DNA of 6,174 bases from G020353355 sp050116155 (GCA_050116155.1 JASFPE010000361.1:1-6174), one strand, 5' to 3'. Positions 1 to 5,632 are shown, numbered from the stretch's first letter. Numbers and translations: made by a program. Notes: generated by a model from the sequence alone, not told the origin.

Positions 1-746
1 GCACGTCGCCCGAACGGCGATTGTTGAGGGTGATAAAAAAATCAGGTGGTCGCAATACGCTGGGGCGCATTACCGTCAGACACCGCGGCGGAGGCCATAA
101 GCGCAAATATCGATTAATTGATTTCAAGCGGGATAAAACAGGCATACCCGCCAGAGTCGCGACGATCGAGTATGACCCCAATCGATCTGCTAGAATTGCC
201 CTGCTGCATTATGTCGACGGTGAAAAGCGCTATATACTTGCTCCGCTTAACCTGCGTGTAAATGATATTGTTGAATCCGGTCCCAAGGCAGACATTAAAT
301 CGGGCAACGCGTTGCCGTTACAGAATATACCTTTAGGCACATACATTCACAATATAGAACTGCGTGCAGGCAAAGGTGGTCAAATCGTTAGAAGTGCCGG
401 CACCTATGCTCAACTGATGGCCAAGGAAGATCGATATGCGCTAATCAAGCTGCCATCCGGTGAAGTCCGCATGGTGTTGCTAAATTGTCAGGCCACTATC
501 GGTCAGTTGGGAAATGTGCAACACGAGAATATCTCGCTTGGCAAGGCCGGCCGTAAGCGTTGGCTGGGAAAACGACCCAGGGTTAGAGGCGTTGCAATGA
601 ATCCCGTGGATCATCCAATGGGCGGAGGGGAAGGTCGATCTTCCGGAGGCCGTCACCCCTGTAGTCCGTGGGGCATGCCGACAAAAGGATTTAAGACCCG
701 TAAGAAAGGTAAAAGCGATCGGTTGATCGTCAAAAAACGAAAATAA
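1..746 (+). CDS. rplB: 50S ribosomal protein L2 (uL2), 5'-truncated
   Basis: L2 is a core large-subunit protein that binds 23S rRNA near the peptidyl-transferase centre and is needed for subunit joining. The frame is open from base 3 to the TAA at 744-746, giving 247 visible residues. Compared with the usual ~273, about 26 N-terminal residues lie upstream of the window, so the TTG at 21 is an internal codon, not the start. Visible family blocks are KSGGRN, GRITVRHRGGGHK, DFKRDK, YDPNRSA, KAGRKRWLGKRP and the C-terminal NPVDHPMGGGEGR. The histidine of VDH (612-614) matches E. coli His229, linked to peptidyl transfer. The second histidine of the usual DHPHGGG block is Met here (618-620). The stop is doubled (TAATAG), and rpsS follows after 11 bases. 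Identification is certain. Confidence 0.98.
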   Translation, partial: TSPERRLLRVIKKSGGRNTLGRITVRHRGGGHKRKYRLIDFKRDKTGIPARVATIEYDPNRSARIALLHYVDGEKRYILAPLNLRVNDIVESGPKADIKSGNALPLQNIPLGTYIHNIELRAGKGGQIVRSAGTYAQLMAKEDRYALIKLPSGEVRMVLLNCQATIGQLGNVQHENISLGKAGRKRWLGKRPRVRGVAMNPVDHPMGGGEGRSSGGRHPCSPWGMPTKGFKTRKKGKSDRLIVKKRK

Positions 747-757
747 TAGGAGACCCT

Positions 758-1036
758 ATGCCGCGTTCGTTGAAAAAAGGTCCGTTTGTTGATGAAAAAT
801 TGATGAAATCAGTGCAGGAAACCCAGGGCACGCGCAGTAGCCGAGTGATTAAAACCTGGTCTAGACGGTCAACCATTATACCGGAAATGGTCGGTCTTAC
901 CCTTGCAGTGCATAACGGAAGAAAATTTGTACCGGTATTTATTTCGGAGAATATGGTTGGGCATAAGCTGGGCGAATTTTCACCGACCCGCACTTTTTAT
1001 GGACATGCCGGTGATAAAAAGTCCAAATTGAAATAA
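758..1036 (+). CDS. rpsS: 30S ribosomal protein S19 (uS19)
   Basis: S19 sits in the head of the small subunit, pairs with S13 and contacts the A-site finger of the large subunit. The 92-residue product has the same length as E. coli S19. It begins MPRSLKKGPF, has KTWSRRSTI at residues 32-40, and carries the family signature GHKLGEFSPTR at residues 68-78 before a lysine-rich tail. The ATG is preceded by AGGAG (748-752) with a 5-base spacer. That site begins directly after the rplB stop, so it is probably translated in step with rplB. Nothing is unusual in the protein. Confidence 0.99.
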   Translation: MPRSLKKGPFVDEKLMKSVQETQGTRSSRVIKTWSRRSTIIPEMVGLTLAVHNGRKFVPVFISENMVGHKLGEFSPTRTFYGHAGDKKSKLK

Positions 1037-1082
1037 CAACATTCACCAGGTGGATTAGCAATTAAAAAAAGGATTGCCAGCA

Positions 1083-1424
1083 ATGGAGGTCAGAGCGGTA
1101 TCAAAATATGTGCGCATTTCGCCAAATAAGGTGCGGAAAGTGGTGGGGGCCGTTAAAGGCAAGCCGGTGGAAGCTGGCTTGGAAGATCTGAAATTTATGC
1201 CCCAAAAAGCAGCCAAAATTGTAGAGAAAATTGTACGTTCAGCGGTTGCCAATGCGGATCAAAACCCGGATATCGATATTGATCTTTTGGTTATTCGCAA
1301 CATAACAGCTGACCAGGGACCATCCTTGAAGCGCTGGCGAGCCAGAGCCAGGGGTAGAGGAACCCGTATCTTAAAACGAACCAGTCACATTACGGTCGTA
1401 CTGGCAGAAGAATCAGTGTTTTAG
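1083..1424 (+). CDS. rplV: 50S ribosomal protein L22 (uL22)
   Basis: L22 binds several 23S rRNA domains, and its long beta-hairpin lines the nascent-peptide exit tunnel. From the ATG at 1083 the protein is 113 residues, close to the usual 110-115. It opens MEVRAVSKYVRISPNKVRKV, and the tunnel hairpin and signature cover residues 82-107 (KRWRARARGRGTRI then KRTSHITVVL). An in-frame TTG at 1074 would add three residues. It directly abuts the Shine-Dalgarno AAGGA (1069-1073) and leaves no spacer, whereas the ATG at 1083 has a 9-base spacer and gives the family-typical MEV/MEA N-terminus. The 46-base gap from rpsS is larger than most in this window but shows no promoter. The hairpin tip has Trp-Arg-Ala where many homologues have Phe-Arg-Pro; this is minor. 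Confidence 0.97.
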   Translation: MEVRAVSKYVRISPNKVRKVVGAVKGKPVEAGLEDLKFMPQKAAKIVEKIVRSAVANADQNPDIDIDLLVIRNITADQGPSLKRWRARARGRGTRILKRTSHITVVLAEESVF

Positions 1425-1425
1425 C

Positions 1426-1433
1426 AAAGGAGG
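1426..1433 (+). promoter_or_regulatory. Strong ribosome binding site for the TTG start of rpsC
   Basis: AAAGGAGG is a near-complete match to the anti-Shine-Dalgarno end of 16S rRNA. It lies 7 bases before the TTG at 1441 and fixes that codon as the start of S3. Confidence 0.92.
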
Positions 1434-1440
1434 TAGTAGC

Positions 1441-2094
1441 TTGGGCCAAAAAGTTAACCCGATCGGATTGCGATTAGGAATTGTGAAAACTTGGGAATCC
1501 AAATGGTTCGGCGGTAAGAATTATGCTGAATATATTCTGGAAGATTATAAACTCCGCAGATTTATTAAAGAAAAAATTTACCACGCAGGTGTTTCCAGGA
1601 TCGAAATCGAAAGATCGGCCAAGCGAATCAGATTACGCATCTATACGTCCAGACCGGGAATTGTGATTGGGAAAAAGGGCGCAGAGATTTCACAGCTCAA
1701 AAAGGAAATTGAGAAAATGACCTCTCGGGAAATTCTGATTGATATCCAGGAGGTTCGAAAACCAGAGCTGGACGCACAGCTTGTGGCGGAAAATGTAGCC
1801 CTGCAGATTGAACGTCGGGTAGCCTTTCGGCGTGCGATGAAGCGCGGTGTTTCCTCGGCCATGCGATTCGGTGCACTGGGAGTTAAGATTATTTGCTCCG
1901 GGCGTCTGGGAGGTGCTGAGATGGCCCGTACGGAGTGGTATCGTGAGGGAAGGGTTCCATTGCATACCCTGCGGGCCGATATCGATTACGGTTTTATTGA
2001 GGCGCGTACCACCTATGGAATCATTGGTGTTAAAGTGTTCATCTTTAAAGGAGAGATTTTAAAGAAAGAAGAACTGGAGATGGGTGTAGCCTAA
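1441..2094 (+). CDS. rpsC: 30S ribosomal protein S3 (uS3)
   Basis: S3 lies at the mRNA entry tunnel of the small subunit and contributes to its helicase activity. The 217-residue product has the usual bacterial layout. The N-terminal block is MGQKVNPIGLRLGI. A type II KH domain follows with its GxxG loop, GKKG, at residues 77-80 (context RPGIVIGKKGAEI). The C-terminal domain carries SGRLGGAEMAR at residues 153-163, then EGRVPLHTLRADIDYG. The start is TTG, supported by homology (MGQKVNP is the universal S3 start) and by AAAGGAGG at 1426-1433 with a 7-base spacer. The short basic C-terminal tail ends soon after the final KH-like strand. It follows rplV by 16 bases. Certain identification. Confidence 0.99.
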   Translation: MGQKVNPIGLRLGIVKTWESKWFGGKNYAEYILEDYKLRRFIKEKIYHAGVSRIEIERSAKRIRLRIYTSRPGIVIGKKGAEISQLKKEIEKMTSREILIDIQEVRKPELDAQLVAENVALQIERRVAFRRAMKRGVSSAMRFGALGVKIICSGRLGGAEMARTEWYREGRVPLHTLRADIDYGFIEARTTYGIIGVKVFIFKGEILKKEELEMGVA

Positions 2095-2106
2095 GGAGTT
2101 ACCAAC

Positions 2107-2523
2107 ATGTTAAGCCCTAAAAAAGTTAAATATCGAAAGCAGCAAAAAGGAAAAATGCGAGGCGTAGCGCGCCGGGGATCCAGCTTGAATTTCGGGGAAT
2201 TCGGATTGCAGGCGACCAGTTGTGGCAGCTTGACTTCGAAACAGATTGAGGCCGCCCGGATCGCTATGACGCGACACATCAAAAGGGGAGGGCGAATCTG
2301 GATCCGAATTTTTCCGGATAAACCCTATACAAAAAAGCCTGCCGAAGTTCGGATGGGCAAAGGAAAGGGTGCCCCGGAAGGCTGGCTGGCAGTTATTCGG
2401 CCAGGCAGAATCCTCTATGAAATGCAAGGCGTTTCCAAAGAATTGGCCAAAGAAGCATTGCGGCTGGCTTCACATAAGTTGTCGGTCAAAACAAGATTCA
2501 TCGAGAGGGATGAAGGCTTATGA
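2107..2523 (+). CDS. rplP: 50S ribosomal protein L16 (uL16)
   Basis: L16 binds near the A-site tRNA elbow and helps organise the peptidyl-transferase centre late in large-subunit assembly. The product is 138 residues (E. coli has 136). Family blocks are MLSPKKVKYRK at the start, LTSKQIEAARIAMTR at residues 42-56, GGRIWIRIFPDKP at 61-73, and VRMGKGKG at 81-88. Arg82 aligns with E. coli Arg81, the residue hydroxylated by RoxA/YcfD in some bacteria; whether that happens here cannot be seen. The site TAAGGAG (2092-2098) overlaps the rpsC stop codon and has an 8-base spacer, so coupling to rpsC is likely. The gene ends in a 4-base ATGA overlap with rpmC. Confidence 0.99.
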   Translation: MLSPKKVKYRKQQKGKMRGVARRGSSLNFGEFGLQATSCGSLTSKQIEAARIAMTRHIKRGGRIWIRIFPDKPYTKKPAEVRMGKGKGAPEGWLAVIRPGRILYEMQGVSKELAKEALRLASHKLSVKTRFIERDEGL

Positions 2524-2729
2524 AAACAAGTGAAATCAGAGAGTTGAGTCCAGAGGAAATGCAACGAAAATTAGATGATTTAAGACAGGAATTGTTTAAT
2601 CTTAATTTTCAACATGGAAGCGGCCAGCTTGAGAACCCTCAGAAATTGAAACAGAACAAAAGAGATATCGCCAGACTAAAAACGATAATTCGAGAAGTTT
2701 CCATTAAACAAGAGACACAAAAAGATTAG
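2520..2729 (+). CDS. rpmC: 50S ribosomal protein L29 (uL29)
   Basis: L29 is a small helical-hairpin protein near the exit tunnel, where with L23 it helps dock the signal recognition particle and trigger factor. The 69-residue product is standard in size. It has MKTSEIRELSPEEM at the N-terminus, LDDLRQELFNLNFQ as the first helix (residues 18-31) and QNKRDIARLKTIIRE as the second (44-58). The ATG overlaps the rplP stop (ATGA, 2520-2523), with GAAGG at 2512-2516 inside the end of rplP. Translation is therefore very probably coupled to L16. Certain identification. Confidence 0.98.
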   Translation: MKTSEIRELSPEEMQRKLDDLRQELFNLNFQHGSGQLENPQKLKQNKRDIARLKTIIREVSIKQETQKD

Positions 2730-2737
2730 ATGCTGCC

Positions 2738-2995
2738 ATGAAAGAACGAGGAATCAGAAGACAGGTGGTTGGAACCGTTATCAACAATAAATCGGATAAG
2801 ACGGTAGTGGTGCTGGTTGAGAGACTGGTTAAACATCGTATGTATCATAAGTATGTCCGACGGCGGTCCAAGTTTGCCGCGCATGATAAAGATAATGGGT
2901 GTCAAATTGGTGATAAGGTTTTAATTACTGAGTCTCGTCCGCTTAGCAAAACCAAGAGATGGCGGGTGTCGGAGATCGTAGAAAAGGCTGTATAA
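2738..2995 (+). CDS. rpsQ: 30S ribosomal protein S17 (uS17)
   Basis: S17 is an OB-fold primary assembly protein that binds 16S rRNA in the small-subunit body. The product is 85 residues (E. coli 84). The strand DKTVVVLVER is at residues 20-29, and the signature GDKVLITESRPLSKTKRWRV spans residues 58-77. The ATG at 2738 gives the family-typical MKERG start. Unlike its neighbours it has no recognisable Shine-Dalgarno in the 20 bases upstream, and it begins 8 bases after the rpmC stop, so re-initiation by ribosomes finishing rpmC is the likely mode. It is the last gene of the classical S10 operon, yet rplN follows after only 19 bases. Certain identification. Confidence 0.98.
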   Translation: MKERGIRRQVVGTVINNKSDKTVVVLVERLVKHRMYHKYVRRRSKFAAHDKDNGCQIGDKVLITESRPLSKTKRWRVSEIVEKAV

Positions 2996-3014
2996 CTGAA
3001 GAGGACATCATAAA

Positions 3015-3383
3015 ATGATTCAGGCAGAAACACGACTAACAGTGGCGGATAATTCCGGGGCCAAGGTGTTGTATTGTATAAAAGTCCTCGGTGGTTCGCG
3101 CAGGCGATATGCCAGAGTCGGGGATATTATTGTCGTAGCGGTGAAAGAGGCGATACCCAACGCCAAAGTCAAAAAGGGGGATGTACTAAAGGCAGTTGTT
3201 GTCCGCACCAAAAAGGAAATCAGGCGACCTGATGGATCTTACATTAGATTTGACGATAATTCCGCGGTATTAATTAATGCCTCCCGGGAACCCATTGGCA
3301 CGCGAATTTTTGGACCGGTGGCCCGGGAATTACGTGCCAAACGATTTATGAAGATAATCTCGCTTGCTCCTGAGGTACTGTAG
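3015..3383 (+). CDS. rplN: 50S ribosomal protein L14 (uL14)
   Basis: L14 is a beta-barrel protein at the subunit interface. It forms an intersubunit bridge with 16S rRNA and is the target of the silencing factor RsfS in many bacteria. The 122-residue length matches the common bacterial length. It begins MIQAETRLTVADNSGAK. The signature region (AVVVRTKKEIRR, then DGSYIRFDDNSAVLI) covers residues 60-87, followed by GTRIFGPVARELR at 95-107. The ATG has GAGGA (3001-3005) upstream with a 9-base spacer. In E. coli this gene opens the spc operon behind its own promoter; here the gap to rpsQ is too short for one. Certain identification. Confidence 0.99.
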   Translation: MIQAETRLTVADNSGAKVLYCIKVLGGSRRRYARVGDIIVVAVKEAIPNAKVKKGDVLKAVVVRTKKEIRRPDGSYIRFDDNSAVLINASREPIGTRIFGPVARELRAKRFMKIISLAPEVL

Positions 3384-3385
3384 CC

Positions 3386-3715
3386 ATGTTAGATTCGAAA
3401 TTATATATAAAAAAAGATGACAAAGTTAAAGTTATTACGGGTAAAGATAAGGGCAAAATCGGAAAAGTACTCAAAGTTATACGCAAAAAAAATCGGGTTC
3501 TTATCGAAAATGTTAATATTGTCAAACGACATACCCGACCCACTGCGAAAACCAAGCAGGGTGGAATTGTAGAAGGTGAGGCCGCCATCCAGATATCAAA
3601 TGTAATGTTGATGTGCAACAAGTGCGTCACCCCGACGCGAATCAAAATGCAACGTCTTGAGGATGGCAAAAAAGTACGTGCGTGTGCAAAATGCGGCGAG
3701 GCATTAGATACATAG
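3386..3715 (+). CDS. rplX: 50S ribosomal protein L24 (uL24), four-cysteine form
   Basis: L24 is an assembly-initiating large-subunit protein near the tunnel exit. The product is 109 residues. A KOW-type strand-turn segment lies at residues 10-36 (KDDKVKVITGKDKGKIGKVL), and IQISNVMLMCNKC is at 68-80. The C-terminal half holds two CxxC pairs, Cys77/Cys80 and Cys100/Cys103, arranged like a zinc ribbon. E. coli L24 has lost these cysteines but many other bacteria keep them. Zinc binding is inferred from the cysteines. The start lies 2 bases after the rplN stop, and GAGGT (3372-3376) lies inside the end of rplN with a 9-base spacer, so coupling to L14 is likely. Confidence 0.98.
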   Translation: MLDSKLYIKKDDKVKVITGKDKGKIGKVLKVIRKKNRVLIENVNIVKRHTRPTAKTKQGGIVEGEAAIQISNVMLMCNKCVTPTRIKMQRLEDGKKVRACAKCGEALDT

Positions 3716-3737
3716 ACTTGCCTGTTGGAGGAACCGA

Positions 3738-4277
3738 ATGTCACAATTGAAAATATATTATGATAAAGAAATTGTCCCCAGCCTGATGGAAACGTTTAAA
3801 TATCAAAACATCATGCAGGTTCCAAAGCTGGCAAAGATCGTATTAAATATGGGTATGGGGGAAGCGATTCAAAATATAAAGCTGCTGGACGCTGCTGTTG
3901 AAGAACTCAAAATTATATCCGGACAACAACCGGTCATCACGCGAGCCAAAAAATCAATCGCGGCGTTCAAATTGCGGGCGGGGATGCCGATCGGATGTAT
4001 GGTCACACTGAGACGCGTTCGCATGTGGGATTTCTATAACAAGCTGGTGAACATTGCGCTTCCGCGTGTTCGTGACTTTCGAGGTGTCTCGGCCAAAGCC
4101 TTTGATGGCCGCGGCAATTATTCCCTCGGCATCAAAGAGCATATCATTTTCCCGGAGATCGATTATGACAAAATCGATCGGATTAAGGGATTAAATGTGA
4201 GTGTTGTCACCACCGCCCAATCTGATGAAGAAGGTAAAGAGCTTCTTAAATTATTGGGCATGCCCTTTCGGAACTAA
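3738..4277 (+). CDS. rplE: 50S ribosomal protein L5 (uL5)
   Basis: L5 binds 5S rRNA together with L18 in the central protuberance and contacts P-site tRNA and S13. The product is 179 residues, identical in length to E. coli L5. Recognisable blocks are KIVLNMGMGEA at residues 33-43, QQPVITRAKKSIAAFKLRAG at 63-82, and the strongly conserved NIALPRVRDFRG at 105-116. A glycine-rich NYSLGIKEHIIFPEIDYD stretch follows at 127-144. The Shine-Dalgarno GGAGGA (3727-3732) lies 5 bases before the ATG. The 91-base gap that follows, to the rpsN start, is unusually long for this operon and holds two small hairpins. Certain identification. Confidence 0.99.
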   Translation: MSQLKIYYDKEIVPSLMETFKYQNIMQVPKLAKIVLNMGMGEAIQNIKLLDAAVEELKIISGQQPVITRAKKSIAAFKLRAGMPIGCMVTLRRVRMWDFYNKLVNIALPRVRDFRGVSAKAFDGRGNYSLGIKEHIIFPEIDYDKIDRIKGLNVSVVTTAQSDEEGKELLKLLGMPFRN

Positions 4278-4278
4278 T

Positions 4279-4290
4279 CCGCTAAAGCGG
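4279..4290 (+). other. Short hairpin just after rplE
   Basis: CCGC and GCGG form a 4-bp all-GC stem around a TAAA loop, starting 2 bases after the rplE stop; a flanking T-G wobble pair can add one more step. There is no T-run after it, so it is not an intrinsic terminator. It could protect or pace the message between rplE and rpsN, but it is short enough to be chance. Confidence 0.45.
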
Positions 4291-4303
4291 GAAAGTTAAA
4301 AGT

Positions 4304-4317
4304 GGTCTAAAAAGACC
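4304..4317 (+). other. Second short hairpin between rplE and rpsN
   Basis: GGTCT and AGACC form a perfect 5-bp stem around an AAAA loop, 13 bases downstream of the first hairpin. No T-tract follows, so termination is not supported. Two small hairpins in a row in an otherwise gene-dense operon may reflect RNA-level control of rpsN or simply chance. Confidence 0.45.
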
Positions 4318-4356
4318 TATTTGACACAATTAGATAGAGACGAATCGCCGCACGAT

Positions 4357-4364
4357 AAGGAGGG
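4357..4364 (+). promoter_or_regulatory. Strong ribosome binding site that sets the rpsN start
   Basis: AAGGAGGG lies 4 bases (5 counted from AGGAGG) before the TTG at 4369. It shows that translation of S14 starts there and not at the in-frame TTG at 4321, which would add 16 residues not found in the family. Confidence 0.92.
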
Positions 4365-4368
4365 TAAT

Positions 4369-4554
4369 TTGGCTAAAAAGGCGCTTAGGATAAAAGCGAA
4401 GCGAGATCCGAAATTTAAAGTCAGAAGATATAATCGCTGTCCTATTTGTGGACGGCCAAGAGGATATCTGCGAAAATTTGGAATTTGTCGGATATGTTTT
4501 CGGGTGATGGCTTCTCAGGGCAAGCTTCCGGGGGTGTTGAAATCGAGCTGGTAG
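4369..4554 (+). CDS. rpsN: 30S ribosomal protein S14 type Z (uS14), zinc-binding
   Basis: S14 is a late-assembling protein of the small-subunit head. This is the short zinc-ribbon class (called rpsZ in some genomes), 61 residues long, the usual length of that class. It begins MAKKALRIKAKR, has KFKVRRYNRCPICGRPRGYL at residues 15-34 and KFGICRICFR at 36-45, and ends PGVLKSSW. The four zinc ligands are Cys24, Cys27, Cys40 and Cys43, all present, so this is the C+ form and not the ~100-residue zinc-free form found in E. coli. Start is TTG, placed by AAGGAGGG at 4357-4364 and by family length. It is flanked by the two longest non-coding gaps of the window. Certain identification. Confidence 0.97.
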   Translation: MAKKALRIKAKRDPKFKVRRYNRCPICGRPRGYLRKFGICRICFRVMASQGKLPGVLKSSW

Positions 4555-4555
4555 A

Positions 4556-4642
4556 CTGGTCACTGGTCACTGGATACTGGTTGCTGGCTCCACAAACTCC
4601 GCAACGGAGACCAGCGACCAGAGACAAGCAACAAGAGACAAG
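4556..4642 (+). repeat. Inverted array of 7-bp repeats between rpsN and rpsH
   Basis: Five heptads run in phase from 4556 to 4590: CTGGTCA, CTGGTCA, CTGGATA, CTGGTTG and CTGGCTC. After a 17-base centre, five more run from 4608 to 4642 in the opposite orientation: AGACCAG, CGACCAG, AGACAAG, CAACAAG and AGACAAG. The second set read on the other strand is CTGGTCT, CTGGTCG, CTTGTCT, CTTGTTG and CTTGTCT. The inner heptads can form an 11-bp stem (4577-4587 with 4611-4621, one G-U pair); the outer ones pair imperfectly. The centre and inner edge hold CTCCG-CAA-CGGAG (4597-4609), a further small hairpin. The repeats occupy most of the 104-base gap. No coding frame with family resemblance, no T-run next to the stem and no promoter is seen. 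Function is unknown; it resembles dispersed heptamer repeat elements of other bacterial genomes. Confidence 0.85.
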
Positions 4643-4658
4643 ATTTTAGGAGAAAATA

Positions 4659-5057
4659 ATGGCACAAAGCGATCCGATAGCTGACATGTTGACCCGAATT
4701 AGAAATGCCGTGAAGGCGAAATTTAACAGTGTTGATGTTCCCGGGTCAAAATTAAAAATCGAGATGGCGAAAACGTTAAAGGATGAAGGATTTATCCGTA
4801 ATTATAAATTCCTCAAAGATGGAAAGCAGGGCATACTGAGAATTTATCTCAAATACGGCTCAGGAAACACCAATGTTATTTACGGACTTGAACGGATCAG
4901 CAAGCCCAGTCGCCGGGTATATGTTCGGAGCAAAGATATAAAACCGGTTTTTAATGGTATGGGGATTTCGATTTTATCGACTTCGAAAGGGATTATGACG
5001 GATAAAAAAGCCCGCAAAGAAAATGTGGGTGGCGAGATTCTTTGCAACATATGGTAA
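4659..5057 (+). CDS. rpsH: 30S ribosomal protein S8 (uS8)
   Basis: S8 is a primary 16S rRNA binder in the small-subunit platform, and in E. coli it represses the spc operon by binding its own mRNA near rplE. The product is 132 residues (E. coli 130). The N-terminus MAQSDPIADMLTRIRNA is classic. YGLERISKPSRRVYV is at residues 75-89, and the rRNA-binding signature STSKGIMTDKKAR is at 107-119, ending GGEILCNIW. The ATG has AGGAG (4648-4652) with a 6-base spacer. This site lies just after the heptad repeat array, so folding of the array could affect S8 translation; that is inference. The stop is doubled (TAATAA). Confidence 0.99.
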   Translation: MAQSDPIADMLTRIRNAVKAKFNSVDVPGSKLKIEMAKTLKDEGFIRNYKFLKDGKQGILRIYLKYGSGNTNVIYGLERISKPSRRVYVRSKDIKPVFNGMGISILSTSKGIMTDKKARKENVGGEILCNIW

Positions 5058-5073
5058 TAAAGGGGATGAGCAC

Positions 5074-5622
5074 ATGTCTCGTGTAGGTAAAAAACCGATA
5101 TCAATACCCGATAAAATAAAAATATCGTATGATAACAGAATCCTGACGGTTCACGGTGAAAAAGGCACCCTGACCCAAAGCATTCACCCCGATGTAGATT
5201 TAAAGATAGAAGACGATTTCGTGAGTGTTACCTTGCTTGCGAAAAACAAAAACACGCTGGCTTTGCAGGGACTGACGCGCAGTTTGGTGAACAATATGGT
5301 CATCGGTGTTCACAAAGGCTTTGAGCGCACTCTGGAAATTAACGGGATTGGTTATCGCGCCGAACTTAAAGGAAACAGTTTGTTCATCAATGTGGGATAT
5401 TCGAATCCGGTGCAATTTGATTTGCCCGATGGTGTCACAGCCACTGTTGAGCGCAACAATATTATCAAATTGTTCGGAATCGACAAACAAAAAGTCGGAG
5501 CGACGGCAGCCGCGATTCGAAAAATTAGGCCTCCCGAACCCTATAAAGGGAAGGGCATTAAATATGCCGAGGAGTATGTTCGAAGAAAAGCCGGCAAGGC
5601 CGGAGCAGCAAAACAAGCATAA
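5074..5622 (+). CDS. rplF: 50S ribosomal protein L6 (uL6)
   Basis: L6 lies near the sarcin-ricin loop, at the elongation-factor binding site of the large subunit. The product is 182 residues, close to the usual 177-184. It has two tandem L6 domains. The N-terminal half begins MSRVGKKPISIPDKI, GFERTLEINGIGYRAEL at residues 82-98 opens the second domain, and the signature PPEPYKGKGIKY is at 153-164. The reading frame is open back to 5023 inside rpsH, but the ATG at 5074 gives the universal MSRVGKKPI start. It is preceded by AAGGGG (5060-5065) with an 8-base spacer. The gap from the rpsH stop is 16 bases. The C-terminus is an Ala/Lys-rich tail. Confidence 0.98.
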   Translation: MSRVGKKPISIPDKIKISYDNRILTVHGEKGTLTQSIHPDVDLKIEDDFVSVTLLAKNKNTLALQGLTRSLVNNMVIGVHKGFERTLEINGIGYRAELKGNSLFINVGYSNPVQFDLPDGVTATVERNNIIKLFGIDKQKVGATAAAIRKIRPPEPYKGKGIKYAEEYVRRKAGKAGAAKQA

Positions 5623-5632
5623 AGGTACAAAG

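Noticed and set aside
1074..1082. TTG at 1074 as the rplV start
   Set aside because: It abuts the Shine-Dalgarno with no spacer; the ATG at 1083 has proper spacing and the usual L22 N-terminus.
3346..3744. 132-codon minus-strand frame opposite rplX
   Set aside because: It is antisense to L24 with no homology or ribosome site; a shadow frame.
4321..4368. In-frame TTG at 4321 as the S14 start, and TTGACA (4321-4326) as a -35 promoter box
   Set aside because: S14 type Z is 61 residues and the strong ribosome site points to 4369. No convincing -10 hexamer lies 16-18 bases after TTGACA.
4577..4647. Heptad array plus TTTT (4644-4647) as an intrinsic terminator
   Set aside because: The T-run is only 4 bases and lies more than 20 bases after the best stem, inside the rpsH ribosome-site region; the operon continues directly.
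4446..4649. 67-codon + frame running through the heptad array
   Set aside because: It overlaps rpsN in another frame and has no ribosome site. The repeat region gives low-complexity translation, so it is not a credible gene.
5023..5073. Extended L6 start inside rpsH
   Set aside because: The 17 extra residues overlap S8 coding sequence and are absent from the family; the ATG at 5074 gives the standard MSRVGKKP start.
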